In this document: positions 10,641 to 20,892 of the stretch, one piece after another
How the letters are laid out: the number at the start of each line of letters is the position of its first letter
Position numbering within the stretch: the stretch's first letter is position 1
Source: Macrothele yani
Lineage: Eukaryota > Arthropoda > Arachnida > Araneae > Macrothelidae
NCBI GenBank assembly: GCA_039090855.1
Contig: CM077011.1
Location: forward strand, 35,483,501-35,547,500
Direction of reading: 5' to 3'
DNA length: 64,000 nt
The notes under the pieces: model-generated
Told to the model about the DNA's origin: nothing
Seen by the model: the letters and a program-made list of their open reading frames with translations, nothing else
Databases searched by the model: none
Program-made: the position numbers and the translations under genes

Positions 10641-11035
10641 GCAATGATAGCGTCTTACTAGAGATACCACGAATTTGGAACCAATTCTTCAAATAGTGAA
10701 TGTCTTTTTGTTTTCCTCCAAGGATTACGTGCGCAAAACGAACATGATGCCTAGTGTCTTTAAACGAATAATTACATTTACATCTCTTCGTTTATTGTAA
10801 AGTCACCGGGTTCAAATTGTTTAAGCGTTCTATTATCCAGTTTGCAGTATGCTGTCTACCTTTCTTAAAAAAGCCATCAGGACGATGTACGAAAGCTTGG
10901 AAACTGATTTTCATCTACGCCAATAAATTCGGATCGATAGTATAATTATACTATCTGAAAATATCTCATTTTTATTATATTATGTCCTCCCAGAGCGCAA
11001 ACCCTTTTCATGTAATTTAACCTTTACCTTCTCGC

Positions 11036-11185
11036 CAGCCGAGTGGTCAGAAGCTAATCATCTGAGACCGATCCGGGCTCTAATTGGGGATAAGGAATGG
11101 ATGAAGTATTTGTCTTACCGCGCTGGCCCAATCCCTCTCCTGGAAGCAGTGGCCCTAAAATAGAGACGGTCGATTTCTTTTAGCT
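11036..11185 (+). mobile_element. SINE-A fragment, old
   Basis: CTCGCCAGCCGAGTGGTCAG matches the head and GGAAGCAGTGGCCCTAAAAT the body (consensus GGAACCAGTGACCCTAAATT). Box B is eroded (CCGGGCTCTAATT). Confidence 0.6.
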
Positions 11186-11382
11186 CCAGGTGCAATCCAG
11201 ATGTGCCTCTTATCGCTAGTGCATTTGATATAGTGTATTGTGAAAAGCGCATGCTATGATTACGGAGTATTGTGAGTGTATTATACGAATATGGGCGAGG
11301 AAGTACAATACGAGCGAGCAAGTTCAGGCTAGTAAGACCTATCTGTTCTGAACTGCCATTGGCTAGAATAGAGGTGCGCTTA

Positions 11383-12571
11383 TCCAGTCGAGTCACATTA
11401 TTTTGACCACCTCTTACTTTTGACGTCAACAGCGCGTAGCCAATGAAAGAAAGCACTTGTCGTGTTCTGGCTTGGAGGGTGTATAAGGTGTGCTGTAGGC
11501 ATTCTGAAAACATATCCCTCGTTTCTGTCATGGACAAAAGGAGCGATTTATCAGATTTGCCAAAAGGGATGATTATCCGCTTTCCGGCCAAGGGTGGCAG
11601 TATATCTGAAAGAACTCACATTGTGAACTGTTTAAGTGTATCGTGATTGAAGAAATGGCCCCATTGCGAATAAGCGACGTGAAAACTGCGGAGCACCACG
11701 TGCCATTGATGTGAGAGGTGAACGTCGGCTCCGAGGGTGTGTGAGGGCCGATCGACACGCTACAGTGGAGCAACTCACTGGCCGAATAAACCAGGGGGCT
11801 ACCGGAAGTGTTTCTAAAACGACAGTTCAACGAACCCTGCTGCGTATGAGACTCCGATGCAGACGGATGGTTACTGCACCTATGCTAACGAAGGTGCATT
11901 GGCAGAAAAGGCTTATATTTTCACGATAGTATCCGAATTGGATCTCTGCTGATTGGCAAAGGATTGCCTTCTCCGATGAGTCACGTTTTCTGCTTCATCG
12001 AGCGGATGGACGTTGGCGTATAAGGTGAGAAGCATCGGAGAACAAACACTCTTCAACCATTGCGGAGAAAACACAAGCTGGTGGGGGCAGCTGTTTGGTC
12101 TGGGGAATGTTTTCATGGCATTCTCTTGGTCCACTCATACCTGTGGAAGGCACTATGGACAGAATTCGTTAGGAATCTATCCTTGCAGACTACGTACACC
12201 CATACATGCTGATTGTCTTTCCTATGGTGGATAGGATCTTCCAGCACGACAATGCGACGTGTCACACAGCTAGAAATGTACGAAAGTGGTTGGAAGAGCA
12301 CGGTGAACACTTCAAAGAACTTCTGTGGCCCCCTTATTTCCCCAGACGTAAACCCAATTGAGCATCTGTGGGACCACCTCGGTCGTGGATCCTCAACCAC
12401 GCACCCTCCAGCAGCTGTCAGATGCACTGAAGTCAGCCTGGCTCCACGTGCCCGTGAACACATTCCAGCACCTTACTGAGTCACTCCCAGCCCGTCTAGC
12501 TGCTGTCCACGCTGCACACGGCGATTACTCTGGATATTACCTGTTGGTCACAATAATGTTACTCGATCGTG
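11383..12571 (+). mobile_element. Tc1-like transposon, DD36E type
   Basis: The imperfect TIRs are GTCGAGTCACATTATTTTGA at left and, as reverse complement, GATCGAGTAACATTATTGTG at right. They are bounded by TA dinucleotides (11381-11382 and 12572-12573). It lies just downstream of an old SINE-A fragment and a few hundred bp upstream of a mariner fragment. Confidence 0.85.
11530..12540 (+). pseudogene. Tc1-like transposase pseudogene
   Basis: It begins MDKRSDLSDLPKGMIIRF (helix-turn-helix region). A middle frame gives RGERRLRGCVRADRHATVEQ, and the catalytic domain shows FSDESRFLLHRADGR and then HDNATCHTARNVRKWLEEH. An extra T in the WPPYSPDVNPIEHLW segment shifts the frame. With that shift accounted for, the spacing from the second Asp to Glu is 36. 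The C-terminus is recognisable (LTESLPARLAAVHAAHGDYS). Several stops and shifts mean it is inactive. Confidence 0.82.
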
Positions 12572-12659
12572 TATATATGTTGTTTCAGCTGATTCATTAT
12601 CTCCGTAGTGATTTCTACATTTAGTATAGCGTTGTACTGTATATTCATTTTCACCAGTT

Positions 12660-12701
12660 CAGAGACATACATACATATATACATACATACATACATACAT
12701 A
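12660..12701. repeat. (ATAC)n microsatellite
   Basis: ACATACATAC repeats that directly abut the TA of the following mariner fragment. Confidence 0.85.
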
Positions 12702-12985
12702 GGGGTTCCGATAAGTCTTTGGCTTTTCCCATTTCACATACTCTTTGACAGACAACACTTTTGTCACATAAAAATTGATTTTCATATATGATGTGTCTGA
12801 CCTAATACTGGGGAGAATAGTATCATAATTGTAGCCTAATTTTTTCATTGCTTTTTCAGGTCTGAATTGATAATAAAGCAAAACAGCACAGTTTTCACCG
12901 CAAAAGAGTGCCGAGCAGTGATGAATTATCTTTTTCTAAAAATGAACTTTTTTCACAAATGGGCACTATATGCCCCATGGTTTGA
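12702..12985 (+). mobile_element. Mariner-like 5' fragment
   Basis: It starts GGGGTTCCGATAAGTCTTTG after a TA and matches, over its TIR, 5' UTR and first codons, the mariner at 53530-56944 (shared AAGAGTGCCGAGCAGTGATG). The homology fades after the first ~25 codons, so only the 5' end survives. Confidence 0.8.
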
Positions 12986-13140
12986 AATACGAAACGAAAC
13001 TATTGCACTAGTATAGAACTCTTCATATACTTTCCGCTGATGTGTGCTTTCTTTTTAATGTAATATTAAGGACAATATTTGTTATTATGGAATCATTAGA
13101 GAATACTGTTGCCATTTTCTAGAGTCTTGAAGGCTTCTTA

Positions 13141-13363
13141 GCCGTCCCGGTAGCGCAGTGGTCTAAGCGATGACCTCTGATCATTCATTCGAAAGGGGTC
13201 TGGGTTCGAATCCCGGAGAGGCATGGATGTTGTGTTTGTCTTACGGCACTAACTCTCTCCTTTCCCTGGAACCAGTGATCCTAAATTAGGGACGGGCGCC
13301 TGCTTATAGCCCATTGAATTGCTCACGGTGGTCGTTAAACCTCCAATAAAAAAAAAAAAAAAA
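13141..13363 (+). mobile_element. SINE-A copy
   Basis: Complete plus-strand copy with box B GGGTTCGAATCCC and an A tail at 13347-13363. Flanks CTTCTTA (13134-13140) and CTCCTTA (13364-13370) look like a target duplication with one mismatch. Confidence 0.92.
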
Positions 13364-13601
13364 CTCCTTATCAATGAGCACAGTCTCGTTATTCGTACGT
13401 GTGTTCTTATTGTGTTTAATTTGTATAGCTTTTGTTTATAAATAAATTCTGAACTACGAAAGTTCATTAGCGCATGCGCAAGCTGAAATCTGAGCTCAAA
13501 AACAAAAGCTGAATCGCAAGTGTGCTAGTAAGGGGGATTGGTAACTTTTCTTTCAAGGACGAAGTAAGTGTCTCTGACAACATGCGCACAGGACAATATG
13601 G

Positions 13602-13618
13602 CGGCCCCCCCCCCCCCC
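13602..13618. repeat. Poly-C tract
   Basis: A run of Cs inside an otherwise unassigned stretch (13364-13800). Confidence 0.8.
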
Positions 13619-13799
13619 TTGCCCTCACAATTTTTTTCTTTTGCTAAACGGTGCGGACTCATGACGTGTATGTGTCTGTTTGTCTGGAGCGTGTTTTATT
13701 GGTTTATGTTAAGTAATTTTGCAATATTTATTATTAATGGAAAATGTAGTTGGTCTATTCATAGTGTAACAGTGACCATCTTAAATTATTGACCTTCAT

Positions 13800-13880
13800 G
13801 TTGGTTGGTTGGTTGGCTGGTGTATTTTTATGGCGCAAGAGCCATGTTAGGCCGAAGAGCGCCAGACACAAGACAATCAA
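13800..13880. repeat. (TTGG)n followed by a short repeat-like segment
   Basis: GTTGGTTGGTTGGTTGG leads into TATTTTTATGGCGCAAGAGC and GGCCGAAGAGCGCC. The second part resembles the 3' end of a dispersed element, but I cannot name the family. Confidence 0.4.
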
Positions 13881-13977
13881 AGAAACAGTAGACCTTCAGG
13901 ATTTTGTGAAAAATAAATATATTATGATACAGTAATAGCATTTATTGTAAAACCATATAACTAATGCCCCAGAAAAG

Positions 13978-14202
13978 GCCGCCCCGGCGGCACAGTGGTC
14001 TAAGAGATGGCCTCCGATCATTCGTCCGAAAGGGACTGGGTTCGAATCCCGGTGAGGCATGGATGTTGTGTTTGTCTTACGTCACTAGCTCTCTCCCTTG
14101 CATGGAACCAGTGAACCAGTGACCCTAAATTAGGGACGGGTGACTGCTTATAGTCCATTAAGTTACTCACGGTGGTCGTTAAATCTCCAATAAAAAAAAA
14201 AA
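13978..14202 (+). mobile_element. SINE-A copy, AACCAGTG-duplication subtype
   Basis: Complete copy with target duplication TGCCCCAGAAAAG (13965-13977) against TGCACCTGAAAAG (14203-14215). The body contains GGAACCAGTGAACCAGTGAC, an 8-bp tandem duplication absent from most copies but shared with the copy at 38686. It inserted just upstream of a Tc1 3' fragment. Confidence 0.93.
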
Positions 14203-14215
14203 TGCACCTGAAAAG

Positions 14216-14360
14216 ACACAATAATGTGGGTCCGGAAACACTCTGGCACCTGGTGGAATCGATGCCTCGACGTGTACAGGCTGTTTTTCGCGCTAGAGAA
14301 GGACCAACACGTTATAAGATAGGTATCTCTAATATTTTGTCCATTGAGTGTATACAGAAC
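14216..14360 (+). pseudogene. Tc1-like transposase C-terminal fragment
   Basis: The frame reads PETLWHLVESMPRRVQAVFR and then AREGPTRY, followed by tail sequence AATATTTTGTCCATTGAGTG. This matches the C-terminus and flank of the Tc1 remnant at 34081-34710 (PETLWHLLESMPQ...; AATGTTTTGTCCGTTGAA). Nothing upstream of the SINE belongs to the element. Confidence 0.75.
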
Positions 14361-14369
14361 AAAGTTGAG

Positions 14370-14637
14370 TGATTTAAAGGACCAGAAGAAACGTATCGTG
14401 AACGTTTTGCTGCTGTTGATATAGATTTATTACAAAGGATATGGCGACAAATTGCGTACAGGTTGGAAACTCTCCGTGGAACTTAGAAACTAAGGGGACT
14501 ACATATACAAGTGTACTAATTTGTATCATAAAAAACTTCAGATGTTTGTTTTCAAAAGCAGTACAACGCATGTCTCCGTATGGTGTAGTAGTTTTTAAAT
14601 AATCTTCGGAAAATAGGGCAAGATTTTCGGATCACCC
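14370..14637 (+). pseudogene. Transposase C-terminal fragment of another Tc1/mariner-type element
   Basis: The frame reads FKGPEETYRERFAAVDIDL and then LQRIWRQIAYRLETLR, like the C-terminal tail of mariner/maT-type transposases. The stretch ends in GATTTTCGGATCACCCTG, which looks like a terminal repeat. Family assignment is tentative. Confidence 0.45.
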
Positions 14638-14639
14638 TG

Positions 14640-15172
14640 CATGTAAAACAAGTTAGTAAAATCATGCAATGCATTGATTATGATACGCTTTCCAACATAC
14701 CAGAAATCATTGCTCAAGTTATTACCCAAATTATGTGGATAATGGCTGTAGAATAAATTTCGGTCCTCTGACCCGACCTTTGACCCCATTTCGATGATAT
14801 TCACCAGAACTGGTAAAGTATACTTCCGGAACAACATGATAAAGTTTTGTCTCAATCGAAACATTTTTACGTAAGTTATAACGCACAAGAGCGATGGAAT
14901 GGATCTTGATCCTATGTCCTGACCTTTGACCCCACTTCACCCATTTTCAATAGGGTTCGTCCCCAGGTGGTCCCCTACGACATACTAAAATTTCATCTAA
15001 ATCGAAAAATTTTTACGCACGTTATGACGCACAAGGGCAATGGAATGCATCCCGCTCCTATGTCCTGACCTTTGATCCCACTTCACCCATTTTCAACAGG
15101 GTTCGTCCACAGGTGATCCCCTACGACATACTAAAATTTCATCGAAATCGAACCAATTTGTGCTAAAAGACT
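14640..15172 (+). repeat. DR1-repeat family copy
   Basis: It begins at the family terminus (AAAACAAGTTAGTAAAATCA, then ATGCAATGCATTGATTATGA, then TACGCTTTCCAAC). It continues with about three 145-bp units, each with a TGACCTTTGACC-type motif (about 14780, 14928 and 15067; the third reads TTTGATCCC). It stops in the middle of a unit at about 15172. Confidence 0.88.
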
Positions 15173-15256
15173 CATAAAAATTTGTGCTAAAAGACTCATA
15201 AAAATTAGAAGCGTGTCTTTAGTGATAGACATGAAACGCAAAGAGGGCTAGAATAG

Positions 15257-15443
15257 ACCTGTGAAAACAAAAATTTGTCGGTGACGAGGATTAAATCGGG
15301 CCTAAATCGGGCCTAAATCGCGCCTCCTTGCTCCGGAGCCATTTGTTCTGACTGAATGAACTACACAGACGGAATGTAGGGCTGCGGATTTGTCGTCTTG
15401 ACACGTGCTTCAGCTCCGTAGTACGTCACGTCATGTCCATCTT

Positions 15444-15445
<2 letters not shown>
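15257..15445 (-). mobile_element. SINE-B copy (tRNA-like, minus)
   Basis: The complement contains a leader (GTGACGTACTACGGAGCTGA...), then CCGTCTGTGTAGTTCATTCA (box A-like) and GCTCCGGAGC in the anticodon-arm position. Three other copies lie within 700 bp. This copy and the next form an inverted pair around a poly-T run at 15449-15474. Confidence 0.7.
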
Positions 15446-15474
<29 letters not shown>

Positions 15475-15485
15475 GAGGCGAAGGA

Positions 15486-15760
15486 GGAATTTTCAGTAAT
15501 TCCAGACGATGATGTGACGTACTACAGAGGTAAAGCACGTTTCAAGATGACAAATCTGCATCAGCGATACATTCCGTCCGTGTAGCTTAGTTGGGAGAGC
15601 AACTTACTCCGGAGTGAGGGCGCGCGGCTTCGATCCCCGTCAGGAACAAATTTGTGTCTTCACATTGGCGCCCGAACGTACAAATGGATCTGCTGCCCGT
15701 TGGGTTCTTCGAAAAATGTGTGATGTTTGTTCTATACATCGTCTAGAATTAATAAAAATT
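15486..15760 (+). mobile_element. SINE-B copy (tRNA-like, plus)
   Basis: Leader TGACGTACTACAGAGGTAAA, then a tRNA-like head GTCCGTGTAGCTTAGTTGGG with anticodon arm CTTACTCCGGAGTGAG and box B-like CTTCGATCCCCG. A body follows with CGAAAAATGTGTGATGTTTG. An A-rich tail reaches about 15790. The tRNA-like part is preceded by about 75 bp of family-specific leader, so it is not a simple tRNA gene. Confidence 0.75.
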
Positions 15761-15794
15761 CGTCGTTCGCTTCAGAAAAAAAAAAAAAAATTAA

Positions 15795-16035
15795 GAGGCA
15801 GGTGATGTGGCGTATTACAGAGGTAAACAGCACGTGTCAAGACGACAAATCTGCAGCGACACATTTCGTCCGTGTAGCTTAGTTGGGGGAGCACTTCACT
15901 CCGGAGCGAGGGGGGCGCAACTTCGATCTCCCTCACGGACGAATTTGTGTTTTCACAATGTGTGGAACAAACATCACACATTTTTCGAATAATCCAACTG
16001 CTAGTAGATCCGTTTACCACAATCGTGCCCCCAGC
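15795..16035 (+). mobile_element. SINE-B copy (tRNA-like, plus)
   Basis: Tandem to the previous copy: leader GATGTGGCGTATTACAGAGG, head GTCCGTGTAGCTTAGTTGGG, anticodon arm CACTCCGGAGCGAG, box B-like CTTCGATCTCC. The body includes AACAAACATCACACATTTTT. Confidence 0.72.
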
Positions 16036-16165
16036 TGAAAACACAAATTTCTTGCGCCTCCTCGCTCCACAGCTAGTTGTTCCGACAGACTGAACTACAT
16101 AAACGGAATGTATCGATGTAGATTTGTCGTCTTGTCACGCGCCTGACCTCCATGGTATGTCACAA
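16036..16165 (-). mobile_element. SINE-B fragment (minus)
   Basis: AACTACATAAACGGAATGTA and ATTTGTCGTCTTGTCACGCG are the complements of the leader and head start seen in the other copies. The remaining body is lost. Confidence 0.65.
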
Positions 16166-17690
16166 ACCATATGGTTTTATTAATTTTTTTCTCGAACTGA
16201 GGTGCTGTTTGGTGCTAATTAACTTAAAGTTTATTTGCGCCTTTCCTTTATTAATTAAAGTTTCAAAAACCTTCACAACACTGTGAACAGCACACGAATG
16301 ATCTTCAGCGTTGTGCTAAATGCTAAATCCATTGCTTGCGTATCCATCGTGGGGAATTAAGTTTCGCGGTTTGACGCCCTCATTATTTTCCTTGATGGAA
16401 ACCAATGGAACAAGCAGTTATCTCCACCCCTCCTTTTCTTTTTAAGCATTCACTTCTTTCTGTTCCGGACTTCTCATTCTTTTTATTTAATTCTCCCCCT
16501 CCTTTGATATCCCCTCTCTCTCTCTCTCTCTCTCTCTCTTAGAAGGGCAATACAAATTCGGCGAGCGACAAAGCAGCAGCATCTGGGAGTGCATCAGCGA
16601 CCCCTAGCGGGCTGTTCACGCCACGCTTTGCATACCAATGGGTGCCAATTGCAAACAGCAATGAGCGGGCGACCTGCAACCCCAGAAGACTCTTTGCTGC
16701 TGCTTCTGAGTTTCCTTCTCCACCTCCGCAGAAGATTCATTACCTTTGCAGCTCTGCTCCTAAATAATCGTTCTTTGAGAAGCATGGAGGAACGAAACCT
16801 GTCGCCACCCTTCGTCGCGATCGGTAGGCGCCGCTCTCATTGTTCTGAGCTCAAGGGGAATCATAGTTGTTAGGTTGAAACGCCCGACGATCCTCCGTCA
16901 TGTAATTTTAGGTTTGCAGACGGATGCACTCGTTTGTTTCCTCACTTACTTCAAGGGAGGGTTGGGTTCCACAAACACAGGAACTACTACTGCAACGGCA
17001 AGTAGTGGCTTCGGATGTACCTTAAGCTAATTTGCACATCTTGTTTCCATAACGCGATACGTGACGTAAAAGAACTTGAGGCCTTGGAATAATGGTCTAA
17101 ACACATCAGCAAAGTCTGTGGAATTTCACTTCACCTAAATGAGTTAGATCATCTCTTTAAACGACTTCGGATAGTTCTAACCCAATTCGCTGTTGAGTGT
17201 AAATGAAATGAAACGACTTCAACAGCTATGCGAAGGTACGTTAAATGATCTTCGGTTTCGTTCGGGACTTTATGCGTTTTGCAAAAAACCCATGGGACTG
17301 TAAAGCCGATACCGAACTTACAGAAAGGCGTAGAACTTAAAGATCTAGAAGTAGTAAAAACACAAAAAAACCCACCTGTTCCACATTTTCACAGATAAAG
17401 CTCTGAAAGTGTTACATTCGAAAGGTACGTTGACACTAGGATTCGTTACCGAGGGTATTGCATTCAATAGTAGGTCTCTTTGCCATCCTCTTACAGCCAT
17501 GAAGAATGCGAAGTCTGCAAGTCCTTCAAGGGCACATTAACGACGGTAATAATCATTAGTTTCTTTCAGATAAGAGTTTCATTTCAGCAATCGGTAACAC
17601 GGTGGACGAAAGTGATCCCAGACTACGTATAGTTAAGAGCTCTTACTGCTCCCGTTTCTTAAAGTAAGGAGTGGTGGGGGCCCTGAAAAA
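16166..17690. other. No gene assigned; (CT)n at 16506-16541
   Basis: A perfect CTCTCT microsatellite sits at 16506-16541. The following 300 bp are GC-richer, with an open frame (16589-16873) that shows no domain I recognise. The rest is unique-looking DNA, with no splice or RNA-gene signal I trust. Confidence 0.45.
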
Positions 17691-17696
17691 AGGAAT

Positions 17697-17806
17697 GCCG
17701 CCCCGGTGTTTGCAGTGGTCTGAGCAACGGCTTCTATTCATTCGTCCGAGATGGGTCCGGGTTCGAATCCCGGTGAGATATGGATGTTGTGTTTGACTTA
17801 CTGCCC
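17697..17806 (+). mobile_element. SINE-A head, first half of a dimer
   Basis: Only the tRNA-like head and the start of the body are present (GCCGCCCCGGTGTTTGCAGTG, GGGTTCGAATCCCGG, GGATGTTGTGTTTGACTTAC). It runs directly into a complete SINE-A without an A tail between them. Confidence 0.85.
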
Positions 17807-18027
17807 TGCCGCCCCGGTGGCGCAGTGGTCTAAGTCGTTGGCCTATGATCATTCGTCCGTAAGGGGTCCGGGTTCGAATCCCGGTCAGGCATGGATGTTG
17901 TAATTGTCTTACGGCACTGGCTCTCTCCCTTCCCTGGAACCAGTGGCCCTAAATTAGGGATGGGCGACTGCTTATAGCTCACTGAGTTGCTCACGGTGGT
18001 CGTTAAACCTCTAAAAAAAAAAAAAAA
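17807..18027 (+). mobile_element. SINE-A copy, second half of a dimer
   Basis: Full-length copy with an A tail. GGAAT flanks the whole dimer (17691-17695 and about 18028-18032), within A-rich contexts. The two SINE units may therefore have inserted as one RNA. Confidence 0.85.
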
Positions 18028-18144
18028 AGGAATTTTCTTTAAGAGATATATAAGAGGGCGCACGCGAAATTCTTGAGTTCTGGAACTCGGAGAGAGCCGG
18101 AGAATGAGATGATGTACGGGAGACAGGGAACTACAAAAGGCGAT

Positions 18145-18320
18145 GAAGCCGCGGATGGCCTTGTGGTTGGCGCAACCGCCTTCCCACCAGATGACCACAG
18201 AATCGATCCCAGTTAGGTTGTGTTGTGCTGAAACACAAAATATCCGCCATGCGCCGGATGGGCACGTTAAGCCGCCGGAACCGGAGTACCGATTCCGCTT
18301 TAAAAATTAGGTTGTCCATT
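18145..18320 (+). mobile_element. SINE-C copy (core-SINE type), diverged
   Basis: A tRNA-like head, GATGGCCTTGTGGTTGGCGC with ATCGATCCCAGTTAGG as box B, is followed by ATCCGCCATGCGCCGGATGG and GCACGTTAAGCCGCCGGAAC. The same core (CGCCATGC..CGGATGG...TTAAGCCG) occurs in the elements at 24529 and 40660. Confidence 0.65.
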
Positions 18321-18830
18321 CTTTCGCCTGCCCGTTTTCTCTCTCTCCACTACTAGTACGTCGTACCTTTGACGTCTGTAGCGACGGCGGCGATCACAAA
18401 CAGACTGGCTCTCCTACTGGATCGCCAGTTAATGGAAGTTTTTTTTTTTTTTTCATGTCGCAGCATTGACGATTAGCTCTCGCTAACGTTGTATGCACGT
18501 GAAAAGCCCAGGGGACGGTCGTTTGGGGAGTGGCCGAACCGGCACAACGAACACCAACTAACTATCGTATCACCTTCAAAGTCGCTCACTCGTTTTGCCA
18601 GATCCGACCCTCAACAGGAAGCTAATCGATGCTTGACGAGCTACCCTGCCTGATTTATATCGCACCCACGTGACTTCTTAAGTGTTGGAGTGAGCCAGTC
18701 ATGTGATGAAGGCAGGTGTGCTCCTAATAAACTGGCATCTTATTTTATATACTATTTTGTGAGAAAATCTGGCAACAGAAAATAGGGAATTATAAGAAAT
18801 TCTTTAGAATGTATCTGTTATGTAGAAATA

Positions 18831-20053
18831 CACTGAACAGCAATTGAATTAGAGACAGCTGGCGTTATGCAAATGTGGCTCTGTGGGCGGTCCTGTAAAC
18901 GGAAACGACATGATGTATGCAGTGATCCGACAATATAAGGAGTGATGCGACGGGAATCAGTAAGAGTCGGACGCAGTATGGGTAAGACGAAGGATCTAAG
19001 CGCATTTGATCGAGGGCAAATTGCCGGGGCCCGACGAATGGGTCACTCCATCTCGGAGGTCGTGCAGGCACTGGGATTTTCACGAGCCACTGTGTCACGG
19101 GTGCACCGTGAGTACATCGAATCCTGTAAAACCCTCCCTGCAAGGGCCAACTGCTGTGGACAACAGCGTGTGGATGAGCGGGGTCATCGTCGGCTAGCTC
19201 GCATTGTAACAGCGGATAGACGGGCCACAGTGCAAGAAATCACTCGGCAATTTAACGCTGGTGCACAAAAACATGTAAGCAGCAACACCATCCAGAACCA
19301 TCTCCTCGCTATGGGGTACATAAGCCATCGTTCCACGAGGGTACCGCTGCTGACCGCACGTCACAAGGTGCAAAGATTAGCATGGGCGTGGGAACATCGC
19401 CACTGGACCCTAGACATGTGGGAAAATGTTGCTTGGACTGATCAGTCGAGATTCACGTTGGTATATGGGAATGACAGTATACGACTACTGCGCAAACCAC
19501 ATGAAGCGACGGATCCTTCTTGCCAGCAGGGTACTCTTCAAGATGGTGGGGGTGGTATTCTCGTCTGGGGACTGTTTACGTGGACAGAAATGGGACCCCT
19601 GGTACGTGTGACATCGTCCCTCACAGGTCAACGTTACCGGGATATCCTGGACGACCATTTGCTCCTGTTTATGCGTCTTCAACATCCCACTAGGGACCTC
19701 ATCCTGCAACAAGACAATGAACCGTGCCATCGCTCCTGATTTGTATCCGAATGGTTGGATGAACATTTCACCGACGTGACCTCGCTTCCTTGGCCAGCTA
19801 GGTCACCTGACTTCAATCCCATCGAGCACATCTGGGATGCCATCGAGAGAGATGTTCGAGGCTCTGAATTCCCTTCATCAAATCTTCGTGAACTGTGGGA
19901 GCTTGTTCAGTGGTCGTGGATCCGTATGGCTTCCCAACGCTTCTGGTGTCTTGTCGAGTCCATGCCGAGACGAATCGCCGCCGTCGTCATCAGGGCGAAA
20001 GGTGGTGCTACACGTTACTAGACAGGCATCCCTAATTCACTTGCTCTTCAGTG
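18831..20053 (+). mobile_element. Tc1-like transposon, nearly intact (DD36E)
   Basis: TIRs CACTGAACAGCAATTGAATT at left and, as reverse complement, CACTGAAGAGCAAGTGAATT at right. TA target duplications are at 18829-18830 and 20054-20055. The length of 1223 bp is normal for a single-ORF Tc1 element. It is the best preserved DNA transposon in the window. Confidence 0.93.
18978..20021 (+). pseudogene. Tc1-like transposase with one premature stop
   Basis: DDE transposase that would cut and paste the element at TA sites. I chose the ATG at 18978 (MGKTKDLSAFDRGQIAGARR), which matches the family's usual start; an in-frame ATG at 18942 adds 12 residues. The frame spans 348 codons with a single TGA at codon 254 (19737-19739), just after QQDNEPCHRS. 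An N-terminal paired helix-turn-helix region is followed by the DDE domain. The catalytic residues are visible in WTDQSRFTLV, QQDNEPCH and NPIEHIWD, with 36 residues between the second Asp and the Glu. The stop may be CGA to TGA decay. The end is GGATRY. Confidence 0.92.
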
Positions 20054-20640
20054 TATTTTTACATCATGAAATAGTGAATCGAATTATGCCAAAAGAAAAG
20101 CACAAAAATTCGTCGTCCGAAAAATGCGCTTTATCGGGGAAGACAGAATCCTTTAGGGATCGGTTCACCCACAAAACAAAGAAAAGCTCACATCTCAGCC
20201 CCTAACCTCCTATCACTACAGTCGTGAACGAGTAGTTATAAAATAGTCGACATTTGCTTGCGATTTTAACCAGTTTTGGCGCATGTAAACTGACCCCCAC
20301 CAATTAACAACTCCATACGTCGAACGAAGTCATATTTCTCCAAAGTAGAGAGAAAAGAGATTTCAGTTTGCTGGTAGAGGAGTCGGCGTAAGACATTGGT
20401 ACAGAAGGAATGATTTTGACGGTGGATTACTACGTCTAACTCCGCGGATATTATGTGGTCACTTACGAGCGATCGTCTATGACAGAAATAGGTCTCGATG
20501 GAAATCATTATAGCTTTAAAAATACGTGCCGCACACTAATCGTTTTAGCATATTCGTAAACAGCATGGAGTCCAACCCGCGTAGTGCGCAATACATGGTG
20601 CGTGCTACGCTCCCCTCGCTCTCTGTACTCGGGGGAGATG
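20054..20640. other. No gene identified
   Basis: Unique-looking sequence between a Tc1 and a SINE-A. The open frames lack any domain. Confidence 0.5.
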
Positions 20641-20648
20641 ATGGAATA

Positions 20649-20872
20649 GCCGCCCCGGTGGCGCAGTGGTCTAAGCGATGGCTTCTGATCATTCGTCCGA
20701 ACGGGGTCCGGGTTCGAATCCCGGTGAGGCATGGATGTTGTGTTTGTCTTACGGCACTGGCTCTCTCCCTTCCCTGGAACCAGTGACCCTAAATTAGGGA
20801 CGGGCGACTGATTATAGCCCATTGAGTTGCTCACGGTGCTCGTTAAACCTCCAATAAAAAAATAAAAAAGGA
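20649..20872 (+). mobile_element. SINE-A copy with 11-bp target duplication
   Basis: Near-consensus plus-strand copy flanked by ATGATGGAATA (20638-20648 and 20873-20883). The A tail is interrupted by a single T. Confidence 0.94.
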
Positions 20873-20892
20873 ATGATGGAATATTTCTGGGA

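Larger units (their letters stand above)
9594..10940. mobile_element. Penelope-like head-to-head inverted dimer
   Basis: Two copies of one sequence lie in opposite orientation with their 3' ends pointing outwards. The left arm reads on minus (about 10190 to 9594) and the right arm on plus (about 10320 to 10940). Each carries a decayed GIY-YIG endonuclease region, then a 3' region ending TTGGCGTAGAT...AAGCTTGGAAACTTTGATTTT-like sequence and CTACGCCAATAAATT. GIY-YIG at the C-terminus and inverted partial dimers are characteristic of Penelope-like retroelements. No reverse transcriptase portion is left. Confidence 0.7.

Noticed and set aside
13141..13215. SINE-A heads as real tRNA genes
   Set aside because: The head is always followed by the same body and A tail and carries target duplications. 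The anticodon arm does not fold well.
16506..16560. Polypyrimidine tract plus TAG as a splice acceptor before an exon at 16560
   Set aside because: The tract is a perfect CT microsatellite and the frame after it has no recognisable protein.
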